NCBI RefSeq assembly: GCF_000739775.1 | Contig: NZ_BBJH01000041.1 | Location: forward strand, 1 to 45,798 | Origin: Paraburkholderia heleia NBRC 101817 | GTDB taxonomy: Bacteria; Pseudomonadota; Gammaproteobacteria; Burkholderiales; Burkholderiaceae | DNA: 45,798 nt | Direction of reading: 5' to 3' | Shown: positions 19,136-26,640 of the stretch, in pieces | How the letters are laid out: each line of letters opens with the position of its first letter | Numbering within the stretch: position 1 is the first letter of the stretch | Program-made: the position numbers and the translations under genes | Notes under the pieces: generated by a model | Database searches by the model: none | Seen by the model: the letters and a program-made list of their open reading frames with translations, nothing else | What the model was told of the DNA's origin: nothing

Positions 19136-19750
19136 TCAGTCGCGCAAGGCGACGCGAATGCCGATGGCGATGAAGGTGACGCCGGCGAGGCGGTCGAGCC
19201 ACACGCCCGCGCGCGGGCGGCGCTTGAGCCAGCCGCCGATCGTGCCCGCGCACAGCCCGAAGAGGGAGAACACCACGACCGTCTGCGCCATGAATACGAG
19301 GCCGAGCTCGAGCATCTGCAGCGTGACGTGCTGCGCGCCATGCGGGTCGACGAACTGCGGCAGGAACACGACGAAGAACAGCGTCACCTTCGGGTTCATG
19401 ATGTTGCCGAGCACGCTCTGACGAAAGATCGCGGAGAGCGGCTGACGCGGCCTGTCGCCGGCAGCCGCGAGACCCTGGCTGCGCAGCGCCTTCACGCCGA
19501 TCCACACGAGGTACGCGGCGCCGGCGAGCTTGAGGATCTGGAACGCGAGCGGCGACGAGCGCAGCACGGCGGCCACGCCGAGCGCAGCGAGCGTGGTGTG
19601 GAACGTCACACCCGCGGCAAAACCGAGCGCGGCGACGAGACCGGCGGCGCGGCCTTGCGAAATGCCGCGCGCGAGCACCTGGAGATTGTCGGGGCCGGGC
19701 GCGAACGTGATGGCAATGGAGGTGGCGAGAAAGAGCGCGAAATTGGGCAT
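19136..19750 (-). CDS. LysE/RhtB family amino acid exporter
   Basis: A 204-residue membrane protein of the LysE/RhtB family, at its usual length and with five or six hydrophobic helices. The N-terminal FAPGPDNLQVLARGISQGRA segment is the family hallmark. A second conserved stretch, FRQSVLGNIMNPKVTLFFV, opens the helix in the C-terminal half. Members export amino acids such as lysine, threonine or homoserine lactones; the substrate cannot be read from the sequence. It starts 33 bases after the apt stop and is followed by the Nudix gene. Confidence 0.92.
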   Translation of the reverse strand: MPNFALFLATSIAITFAPGPDNLQVLARGISQGRAAGLVAALGFAAGVTFHTTLAALGVAAVLRSSPLAFQILKLAGAAYLVWIGVKALRSQGLAAAGDRPRQPLSAIFRQSVLGNIMNPKVTLFFVVFLPQFVDPHGAQHVTLQMLELGLVFMAQTVVVFSLFGLCAGTIGGWLKRRPRAGVWLDRLAGVTFIAIGIRVALRD

Positions 19751-19783
19751 GAGATCGACTCGTGGCGGTGTGCGTTGCGGGTT

Positions 19784-20350
19784 TCAGTGCCCGCCGAAGG
19801 CGGTCACGGTGAAGAGCGGCAAGCCGGCATCGGTGAGCAGCTTCGAGCCGCCCAGATCCGGGAGGTCGATGATGGCGGCGCCTTCCACCACGCTCGCGCC
19901 GAGGCGCTCGAGCAGCAGCTTGCCGGCCATCATGGTGCCGCCGGTGGCGATCAGGTCGTCGACGATCACGACGCGGTCGCCCTTGCCGCAGGCGTCCTCG
20001 TGAACCTCGACGGTCGCTTCGCCATATTCGAGCTTGTAGGTCTCGGAAACGGTCCTGTACGGCAGCTTGCCGATCTTGCGGATCGGAATGAAGCCCACGT
20101 TCAGCTCATACGCGACGATCGGCCCGATGATGAACCCGCGCGCGTCGAGCCCTGCCACGTAGTCGAGCTTCGCGTCGACATAGCGCTCGACGAACAGGTC
20201 GATCAGCACGCGCAGGCCCTTCGGATCGCCGATGAGCGGCGTGATATCGCGGAACTGCACTCCCGGCTGAGGCCAGTCGGACACCGTGCGGATCAGGCTG
20301 TTCACGAACTGGGCGGATTCAGCGCTCGGGTTCGCAGGTGCGTGGGACAT
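19784..20350 (-). CDS. apt: Adenine phosphoribosyltransferase
   Basis: Apt makes AMP from adenine and PRPP in purine salvage. The 188-residue protein has the type I phosphoribosyltransferase PRPP-binding motif VVIVDDLIATGGT (127-139) and the adenine-type hood near residues 32-38 (QFRDITP). The flexible loop RKIGKLPYRT (91-100) is also present. The ATG at 20350 has a clear GGAGAAA ribosome-binding site. It lies 111 bases downstream of the antiporter gene; that gap carries an 11-base direct repeat. Confidence 0.96.
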   Translation of the reverse strand: MSHAPANPSAESAQFVNSLIRTVSDWPQPGVQFRDITPLIGDPKGLRVLIDLFVERYVDAKLDYVAGLDARGFIIGPIVAYELNVGFIPIRKIGKLPYRTVSETYKLEYGEATVEVHEDACGKGDRVVIVDDLIATGGTMMAGKLLLERLGASVVEGAAIIDLPDLGGSKLLTDAGLPLFTVTAFGGH

Positions 20351-20425
20351 GGTTTCTCCGGGTAGTGACTCGATAAGAACAGCAGAACTGCTTAAACGGG
20401 GCGGGACCCTCGGCGCGGTCTCGCG

Positions 20426-20449
20426 ATCGCGCCAACGAATCGCGCCAAC
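20426..20449. repeat. 11-bp direct repeat upstream of apt
   Basis: ATCGCGCCAAC occurs at 20426-20436 and again at 20439-20449, a 13-base period, in the gap between the antiporter stop and apt. It could be a regulator site or chance in GC-rich DNA. Confidence 0.6.
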
Positions 20450-20461
20450 AACAACGGCGTA

Positions 20462-22477
20462 TCAGGCCGCCGCCGCGCCCGCGCCGGCCGCGCCCGGCTT
20501 GCGATGCCGCGAAAGCCGCTCCTCGGCCTGCGCGAGCTGCTCGGGCAAACCGCGCAGCACGACGATGTCGGCCTCGCGCAGCCTGGTCGATGGGTCCGGC
20601 TCCACGCCGCGAATGCCGTGGCGGCGGATCGCCGTCACCTCGACGCCGAGCTCGTACAGGCCCAGCTCAGCGAGCGTGCGGCCCACGGCGTCGGCGCGCT
20701 CGTCGACCGGAACGGATTGTAGCCGCACCTGCTCGTGACCGTCCTCGCCCACATCGTCGGTGCCGTGGAAGTAGCCGCGCAGGAGGCTGTAGCGCTCGTC
20801 GCGCAGTTCCTCCACGCGGCGCACCACGCGCCGCATCGGCACGCCCATCAGCACCAGCATGTGCGAGGCGAGCATCAGGCTGCCTTCCACGATCTCCGGA
20901 ATCACTTCGGTCGCGCCCGCGGCGAGCAGGCGTTCGAGATCGGCGTCGTCCACCGTGCGCACGATCACGGGCAAGGTAGGCTCCAGCTCGTGAATGTGAT
21001 GGAGCACGCGAAACGCCGATTGCGTGTTGGCATACGTGATCGCCACCGCGGCCGCGCGGTGGATGCCCGCCGCGACGAGCGATTCGCGCCGCGCCGCGTC
21101 GCCGAACACCACCGACTCGCCCGCCGCCGCAGCCGCCGCGACGCGGTCGGGGTCGAGGTCGAGCGCGACGTACGAAAGGCCTTCGTATTCGAGCATGCGC
21201 GCGAGGTTCTGCCCCGCGCGGCCGTATCCGCACACGATCACATGGCCGCTTTGCTTGATGCTTTGCGTGGCGATGCGCGTCATCATCAGCGACTGCTGCA
21301 TCCATTCCGTCGAGGACAGGCGCAGCACGATGCGGTCGGCGTTCTGGATCAGGAACGGCGCGGCGAGCATCGACAGCAGCATCGCCGCGAGGATCGCCTG
21401 GAGCAGCGTGGCGTCGACCAGATGCTTGTCGAGAATGAGGTTCAGCAGGACGAAGCCGAATTCGCCGGCCTGCGCGAGGCCGAGACCCGTGCGCATGGCC
21501 ACGCCCGGCGACGCGCCGAAGATGCGCGTGAGCGCGGTGATGAGCACGGCCTTGAGCACGACCGGCCCGAGGAAGAACGCCGCCACCATGAAGGGGTGCT
21601 GCCAGATCACGTGCGGGTTGAGCAGCATGCCCGTGGTCACGAAGAAGAGGCCGAGCAGCACGTCGCGAAACGGCTTGATGTCCTCTTCCACCTGGTGCCT
21701 ATAAGGCGTTTCGGCGATCAGCATGCCCGCGATGAAGGCGCCGAGCGCGAGCGAGAGGCCGAACTTGTCGGTGATGAACGCGGCCCCCAGCGTGACGAGC
21801 AGCACGTTGAGCACGAACAGCTCCTGCGAGCGGCGGCGCGCGACCACGTTGAACCAGCGCGTCATGAACTTCTGCCCGACGATGAGCAGAATGCCGAGCG
21901 CGAGCACGATCTTCACGGCGGCGGTGCCGAGCGACTCGACGAGCGACGCCCCCGAGCCGCCGAACGCCGCGATCACGATGAGAAGGGGCACCACGGCCAG
22001 ATCCTGGAACAGCAGCACGCCCAGAATATTGCGGCCATGCTCCGATTCGATCTCGAGCCGCTCGGAGAGCATCTTGCTGACAATGGCCGTGGACGACATG
22101 GCGAGCGCGCCGCCCAGCGCCACGCAGCCCTGCCACGTGATATGCACCCACGGCTCCAGCACGAGACCGAGCAGGAGCGCCACCACGATCGTGCCGAGCA
22201 CCTGCGAGAGCCCGAGGCCGAACACGGCGTGGCGCATGGCGCGCAGCTTCGAGAGCGAGAACTCGAGGCCGATGGAGAACATCAGGAACACCACGCCGAA
22301 CTCGGCCAGGTTCTGTGCGCCATGCGTGTCCGGCACGATGCCGAGCGAGCGCGGGCCCACCAGAATGCCCACCGTGAGGTAGCCGAGCATCGGCGGCAGA
22401 TTCAGATAACGAAACAACACGACGCCAACCACCGAGGCGAGCAACAGGAACAACGTCATTTCCAGCGGGGAGATCAT
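20462..22477 (-). CDS. Monovalent cation:proton antiporter (CPA2, KefB/YbaL-like)
   Basis: A 671-residue protein with an Na+/H+ exchanger-type membrane domain (about 5-380, around 12 helices), then an RCK/TrkA-N Rossmann domain starting at VIVCGYGRAGQ (about residue 408), and a TrkA-C domain near the end. This is the CPA2 layout of KefB, KefC and YbaL: K+ efflux in exchange for protons, gated by nucleotide or thiol ligands. The frame stays open far upstream, antisense to kdsD. The start at 22477 (MISPLEMTLFLLLASVVG) is chosen because it opens the first helix; a GAGGA lies about 11 bases upstream. It is divergent from kdsD. Confidence 0.9.
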   Translation of the reverse strand: MISPLEMTLFLLLASVVGVVLFRYLNLPPMLGYLTVGILVGPRSLGIVPDTHGAQNLAEFGVVFLMFSIGLEFSLSKLRAMRHAVFGLGLSQVLGTIVVALLLGLVLEPWVHITWQGCVALGGALAMSSTAIVSKMLSERLEIESEHGRNILGVLLFQDLAVVPLLIVIAAFGGSGASLVESLGTAAVKIVLALGILLIVGQKFMTRWFNVVARRRSQELFVLNVLLVTLGAAFITDKFGLSLALGAFIAGMLIAETPYRHQVEEDIKPFRDVLLGLFFVTTGMLLNPHVIWQHPFMVAAFFLGPVVLKAVLITALTRIFGASPGVAMRTGLGLAQAGEFGFVLLNLILDKHLVDATLLQAILAAMLLSMLAAPFLIQNADRIVLRLSSTEWMQQSLMMTRIATQSIKQSGHVIVCGYGRAGQNLARMLEYEGLSYVALDLDPDRVAAAAAAGESVVFGDAARRESLVAAGIHRAAAVAITYANTQSAFRVLHHIHELEPTLPVIVRTVDDADLERLLAAGATEVIPEIVEGSLMLASHMLVLMGVPMRRVVRRVEELRDERYSLLRGYFHGTDDVGEDGHEQVRLQSVPVDERADAVGRTLAELGLYELGVEVTAIRRHGIRGVEPDPSTRLREADIVVLRGLPEQLAQAEERLSRHRKPGAAGAGAAAA

Positions 22478-22711
22478 CGTGTGAAGCGTCCTCGTTCGTC
22501 GGCCGCGGTCTGCATGCGCGGCGATGCAAATTCTGCCCCGCGCCGTGCCGATGATCGACGCAAAGGCGGCTAGGGCCTGTTTACATGAATAACGGGCTAA
22601 ATGGGAAGGGCTACGGAGACACGCGTGTCGGCAAGTCCGGCGGCGCACGCACGGGGTTTGGGCGCTGGGGGCGCTGGCGCGGCGCGCAGACGCCTTTGCT
22701 ATACTCCGCGG
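22478..22711. promoter_or_regulatory. Divergent antiporter/kdsD promoter region
   Basis: The 234-base region between the divergent genes holds a 12-base perfect palindrome GACACGCGTGTC (22618-22629). Near the kdsD side is an extended -10 element, TGC followed by TATACT (22700-22705). Transcription from it would begin at or next to the kdsD ATG at 22712. No ribosome-binding site lies between. I found no clear -35 and no gene. Confidence 0.55.
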
Positions 22712-23698
22712 ATGATAGCGAAAATCAATGGCGACCGGGCGCTGAAGCTCGCTCGCAACGTGCTCGACATCGAAGCGGACGCCGTGCGCGGGCTTCGCGA
22801 CCGGCTCGACGACAACTTCGTCGGCGCGGTCGACCTCATCCTCAGCTGCCGCGGACGCGTGGTCGTCTCCGGCATCGGCAAATCGGGCCACATTGCCCGC
22901 AAGCTCGCGGCCACGCTGGCCTCCACGGGCACCCCCGCGTTCTTCGTGCATCCTGCGGAAGCGAGCCATGGCGACCTCGGCATGGTCACTGCCGACGACG
23001 TCTTCATCGGGCTGTCGAACTCCGGTGAATCCGAAGAACTCGTGGCGATCCTGCCGCTCGTCAAACGCATTGGCGCGAAACTCATCGGCATGACGGGCAG
23101 TCGGCCGCAGTCGACGCTCGGCCAGCTCTCCGATGTGCATCTGGACGCCGGCGTGGAGAAGGAAGCCTGCTCGCTGAACCTCGCGCCCACCGCCAGCACG
23201 ACAGCGGCGCTCGCGCTCTCCGACGCGCTCGCGGTCGCGGTGCTCGACGCACGCGGCTTCGGCGCCGACGACTTCGCGCGCTCGCATCCGGGCGGCGCGC
23301 TCGGCCGGCGCCTCTTGACCTACGTGCGCGACGTGATGCGCACGGGCGACGAAATTCCGAAGGTGCGCGACGACGTCACCGTGCGCGACGCCCTTTTCCA
23401 GCTCACGGCCAAACGCATGGGCATGACGGCGATCGTCAACGCCGACGACCATGTGCAGGGCATTTTCACGGACGGCGACCTGCGCCGCGTGCTCGAGCGC
23501 GTGGGCGATTTCCGCGAACTGCCGATCGCGCAGGTCATGACGAAAGCCCCGCGCACCATCGGCCCGGACCAGCTTGCCGTCGAAGCCGTGGAACTGATGG
23601 AGCGCCATCGCATCAATCAGATGCTGGTTGTCGATGCCGAGGGCTCGCTGATCGGCGCCCTCAACATGCACGACCTGTTCTCCAAGAAGGTGATCTGA
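22712..23698 (+). CDS. kdsD: Arabinose-5-phosphate isomerase
   Basis: KdsD interconverts ribulose 5-phosphate and arabinose 5-phosphate, the first step of Kdo synthesis for LPS. At 328 residues it equals the E. coli enzyme. The SIS domain (about 35-180) has the SGIGKSGH loop at 53-60 and HPAEASHGDLGM further on, and two CBS domains follow (about 205-328). The frame is open from 22601, but the ATG at 22712 gives the family opening. It overlaps kdsC by one base (TGATG), so it heads a tightly coupled kdsD-kdsC-lptC-lptA-lptB operon. Confidence 0.96.
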   Translation: MIAKINGDRALKLARNVLDIEADAVRGLRDRLDDNFVGAVDLILSCRGRVVVSGIGKSGHIARKLAATLASTGTPAFFVHPAEASHGDLGMVTADDVFIGLSNSGESEELVAILPLVKRIGAKLIGMTGSRPQSTLGQLSDVHLDAGVEKEACSLNLAPTASTTAALALSDALAVAVLDARGFGADDFARSHPGGALGRRLLTYVRDVMRTGDEIPKVRDDVTVRDALFQLTAKRMGMTAIVNADDHVQGIFTDGDLRRVLERVGDFRELPIAQVMTKAPRTIGPDQLAVEAVELMERHRINQMLVVDAEGSLIGALNMHDLFSKKVI

Positions 23699-24252
23699 TG
23701 GCTAGCCCACTCGACGCAACCGCGCGCGCCGCGCGCGTGCGTCTCATGATTTTCGACATCGACGGTGTGCTCACCGATGGCGGCCTGCTCTTCACCGGCG
23801 CGGGCGACACGATGAAGGCGTTCAACTCGCTCGACGGCCACGGCGCGAAGCTGCTGCGCGAAGCCGGCATCGACACGGCCATCATCACGGGGCGCCGCTC
23901 GGAGACCGTCGCCGTGCGCGCGAAGGAACTGAAGATCACGCATCTGTGGCAAGGCGTAGAAGACAAGCGCGTCGCGTTCGCCGAACTGCTCTCGCAAACC
24001 GGCATTGCGCCCGAAGCGTGCGGCTACATGGGCGACGACTGGCCCGACCTCGGCGTCATGCTCCAGTGCGGCTTCGCTGCCGCGCCCGCGAACGCCCATC
24101 CCGACGTGCTCTCGCGCGCCCACTGGGTGTCCGACAAGGTGGGCGGCCACGGCGCCGTGCGCGAAGTCACCGACCTGATCCTGCGCGCGCAGAACCGTTA
24201 CGACGCCATGCTCGCCGCGGCCTGCGCGCCGCTCGCCGGGATGCCGCGATGA
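23698..24252 (+). CDS. kdsC: 3-deoxy-D-manno-octulosonate 8-phosphate phosphatase
   Basis: KdsC is a HAD-superfamily phosphatase that releases Kdo from Kdo-8-phosphate. The 184-residue protein has the catalytic DxD motif D20/D22 in MIFDIDGVLTDGG and the C-terminal metal-binding segment GYMGDDWPDLGVM. It lacks a cap domain, as expected for this tetrameric class. The start overlaps the kdsD stop, and the stop overlaps the lptC start as ATGA. Confidence 0.96.
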   Translation: MASPLDATARAARVRLMIFDIDGVLTDGGLLFTGAGDTMKAFNSLDGHGAKLLREAGIDTAIITGRRSETVAVRAKELKITHLWQGVEDKRVAFAELLSQTGIAPEACGYMGDDWPDLGVMLQCGFAAAPANAHPDVLSRAHWVSDKVGGHGAVREVTDLILRAQNRYDAMLAAACAPLAGMPR

Positions 24253-24848
24253 ACCAGAAGTTCCGCCTCACTTCGCTCGTACCGCTCGTGTGCGTCGCCG
24301 CGCTCGCCGGTTTCACGTGGTGGCTGCTGCAGGCCGTCCAGCCGCGCGAGAAGGAGGCGGCGCCGCGTCCGCTCACGCATACGCCCGACTATTTCGCCGA
24401 CAACTTCTCGGTGTCCGAGCTCGACCAGTCGGGCGCCACGCAGTATCGGCTCACGGCCACGCACATGGTTCACTACGAGGACGACGAGAATAGCGACCTC
24501 ACGAACCCGGCCGTGCGCGCATTCCAGCCCGGCAAGCCGATCGTCACGGCCACCGGGCTGCGCGGCACGGTCAACGCCGACGCCTCGATCGTCAACCTGT
24601 ACGACAACGCGCGCATTCTGCGCGCGGCCGGCGCCGGCGACCCCGAAATGCAGGCTGATTCCGAGCATTTCAAAGTGCTCGTGAACGACGATGTGATCCT
24701 GACCGAAAAGCCGGTTAAACTTCGACGCGGCCAGTCGGTCATGACGGCCACCAGCGGCATGAACTACAACAATGTCTCCCGGGTCATCCAGCTCTTCGGC
24801 AACGTCCGGGGAGCCATCGCCCCGGCCGACTCCGGCGGCTCGTCCTGA
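24249..24848 (+). CDS. lptC: LPS export ABC transporter periplasmic protein LptC
   Basis: LptC is a bitopic inner-membrane protein that receives LPS from the LptB2FG transporter and passes it to LptA. The 199 residues include one N-terminal transmembrane helix (about 9-28) and a beta-jellyroll periplasmic domain. YFADNFSVSELDQSG and similar beta-strand stretches are typical. The ATG at 24249 shares ATGA with the kdsC stop. It sits in the conserved order before lptA and lptB. Confidence 0.93.
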   Translation: MNQKFRLTSLVPLVCVAALAGFTWWLLQAVQPREKEAAPRPLTHTPDYFADNFSVSELDQSGATQYRLTATHMVHYEDDENSDLTNPAVRAFQPGKPIVTATGLRGTVNADASIVNLYDNARILRAAGAGDPEMQADSEHFKVLVNDDVILTEKPVKLRRGQSVMTATSGMNYNNVSRVIQLFGNVRGAIAPADSGGSS

Positions 24849-24879
24849 ACGCCGGGCCGTCCACGCAAGGCACGATTGC

Positions 24880-25572
24880 ATGAACGATTCGCTTCCCCGT
24901 CCACTGAACGGCCGTTCGCCCGACGCGCGCCGCACACGCTGCGCGGCGCTGATGGCGCTCGCCAGCGCGCTGCTGTTCGCCGGCCTCACGCCCGCGGCCC
25001 ACGCCGAGCGCGCCGACAAGGACAAGCCGCTCAATATCGAAGCGGACAACATGACCTATGACGATCTGAAGCAGCAGACCGTCTTCACCGGCCACGTGGT
25101 CGCCACCAAGGGCACGATCCTCATCAAGGCCGACAAGCTCGTCGTCACGCAGGACCCGCAGGGCTACCAGTTCGCGACCGGCACCGTCGCGCCGGGCACG
25201 CCCGCCGACCGGCTCGCCTACTTCCGCCAGAAGCGCGAAGGCCTCGACGAGTACGTCGACGGCACGGCCGAGCGCATCGACTACGACGGCAAGCAGGACC
25301 TCACCACGCTCACGACGCGCGCCACGGTGCGCCGCCTGCAGGGTCTGTCGACGGTAATGGATCAGGTGCATGGCAGCGTCGTCACGTACGACGGCCAGAA
25401 CGACTTCTATACGGCGCGCTCCGGAAAGGACGTCGCAGGTCCCGGCAACCCCGGCGGCCGCGTTCGCGCGATGCTTTCGCCGCGCAACACCACCACTGGC
25501 GCACAGCCGCCCGCCGGCGCCCCGGCCGCACTTACGCCGTCCACCAAGCTGCAGGAAGCGCCGCCACAGTGA
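24880..25572 (+). CDS. lptA: LPS transport periplasmic bridge protein LptA
   Basis: LptA forms the beta-jellyroll bridge carrying LPS across the periplasm. The 230-residue protein starts with a long signal peptide, probably cut after AHA at residue 42, followed by PLNIEADNMTYDD, the standard start of the OstA/LptA fold. The last 40 or so residues are rich in Pro, Ala and Thr and look disordered. The ATG at 24880 has an AAGG about ten bases upstream; an earlier in-frame ATG would spoil the signal peptide. The stop overlaps the lptB start. Confidence 0.93.
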   Translation: MNDSLPRPLNGRSPDARRTRCAALMALASALLFAGLTPAAHAERADKDKPLNIEADNMTYDDLKQQTVFTGHVVATKGTILIKADKLVVTQDPQGYQFATGTVAPGTPADRLAYFRQKREGLDEYVDGTAERIDYDGKQDLTTLTTRATVRRLQGLSTVMDQVHGSVVTYDGQNDFYTARSGKDVAGPGNPGGRVRAMLSPRNTTTGAQPPAGAPAALTPSTKLQEAPPQ

Positions 25573-26360
25573 ATACCGTCACCGCCCCCCAAAGCTACGG
25601 CCGCCAGCTGGCCGGCAAGACTAGCACGCTCGTCGTGCGCAACCTGAAGAAGCGCTACGGCTCGCGCACCGTCGTCAAGGACGTGTCGCTCGACGTAAAA
25701 AGCGGCGAAGTGGTCGGGCTGCTCGGCCCCAACGGCGCGGGCAAGACCACGTCGTTCTACATGATCGTGGGCCTCGTGCCGCTCGACGCCGGCGAGATCG
25801 ACCTCGACGGCCAGTCCATCAGCCTTCTGCCCATCCACAAGCGCGCGGCGCTCGGGCTCTCGTATCTGCCCCAGGAAGCTTCGGTGTTCCGCAAGCTCAC
25901 CGTCGAGGAGAACATCCGCGCGGTCCTCGAGCTACAGGTGGACGGCAACGGCAAACGTCTGTCGAAAGACATCATCACCGAGCGCACCGAAGCGCTGCTC
26001 GAAGAGCTTCAAATCGCGCATCTGCGCGAGAATCCGGCGCTGTCGCTCTCGGGCGGCGAGCGCCGGCGCGTCGAAATCGCGCGCGCGCTCGCAACGGATC
26101 CGAGCTTCATCCTGCTCGACGAGCCGTTCGCGGGCGTCGACCCGATCGCCGTGCTGGAAATCCAGAAGATCGTGAAGTTCCTCAAGCAGCGCAACATCGG
26201 CGTGCTGATCACCGACCACAACGTGCGGGAGACGCTCGGCATCTGCGATCACGCGTACATCATCAGCGACGGCACCGTGCTTGCGGCCGGCGCACCCGGC
26301 GAGATCATCGAGAACGAGAACGTGCGCCGCGTTTATCTCGGCGAGCACTTCCGCATGTAA
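25569..26360 (+). CDS. lptB: LPS export ABC transporter ATP-binding protein LptB
   Basis: LptB is the ATPase that powers LPS extraction with LptF and LptG, which are not in this window. The 263-residue protein has Walker A GPNGAGKT (53-60), signature LSGGERRRVEIARAL and Walker B FILLDEPFAGVD. The start is GTG at 25569, overlapping the lptA TGA as GTGA. About 20 extra N-terminal residues precede the first beta strand compared with E. coli. A GC-rich hairpin follows the stop. Confidence 0.96.
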   Translation: MNTVTAPQSYGRQLAGKTSTLVVRNLKKRYGSRTVVKDVSLDVKSGEVVGLLGPNGAGKTTSFYMIVGLVPLDAGEIDLDGQSISLLPIHKRAALGLSYLPQEASVFRKLTVEENIRAVLELQVDGNGKRLSKDIITERTEALLEELQIAHLRENPALSLSGGERRRVEIARALATDPSFILLDEPFAGVDPIAVLEIQKIVKFLKQRNIGVLITDHNVRETLGICDHAYIISDGTVLAAGAPGEIIENENVRRVYLGEHFRM

Positions 26361-26365
26361 GCCCC

Positions 26366-26386
26366 CGGGCGCGCCTCGCGCGCCCG
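26366..26386 (+). terminator. GC-rich hairpin after lptB
   Basis: A perfect nine-base-pair stem (CGGGCGCGC and its complement) closes a three-base loop right behind the lptB stop. Only TT follows, so this is either a weak intrinsic terminator or a 3'-end protecting structure for the kds-lpt transcript. Confidence 0.5.
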
Positions 26387-26619
26387 TTCACCGCAGTCCC
26401 GCAGCGCCCACCCGGGCGCACGCGATCCGCTTTCGCGTTTTTCCGGCCTCATCTTTCGCGTTTTCCCGTGTAACTCCGCGGTATCGACCTTGCCCCCAAA
26501 ACGGTGCATGGCAGGCCGGGCAGCGTCCCTGTTTGCGCACCAAATTCCGGGCACGCACCGGCGCGGCGCACGCTCGTTTTTGCGAATGCCCCGTGGTTTC
26601 GTCCGCGTGGCAAACTCTT

Positions 26620-26625
26620 TACAAT
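26620..26625 (+). promoter_or_regulatory. Candidate -10 of the rpoN promoter
   Basis: TACAAT at 26620-26625 lies 15 bases before the rpoN ATG, so a transcript would have a leader of only about 8-9 bases and no Shine-Dalgarno. A TTTCGT at 26597-26602 is at the right distance for a weak -35. The rest of the 280-base gap 26361-26640 shows no gene. Confidence 0.5.
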
Positions 26626-26640
26626 GGTCCGCACACCGCC

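Noticed and set aside
20735..22573. A 612-codon plus-strand frame opposite the antiporter
   Set aside because: Extremely His/Arg/Glu-rich composition typical of an antisense shadow; the antiporter frame has clear domains.
22478..23671. N-terminal extension of the antiporter frame across kdsD
   Set aside because: The open frame continues antisense to kdsD, but the antiporter family begins at the helix starting near 22477.
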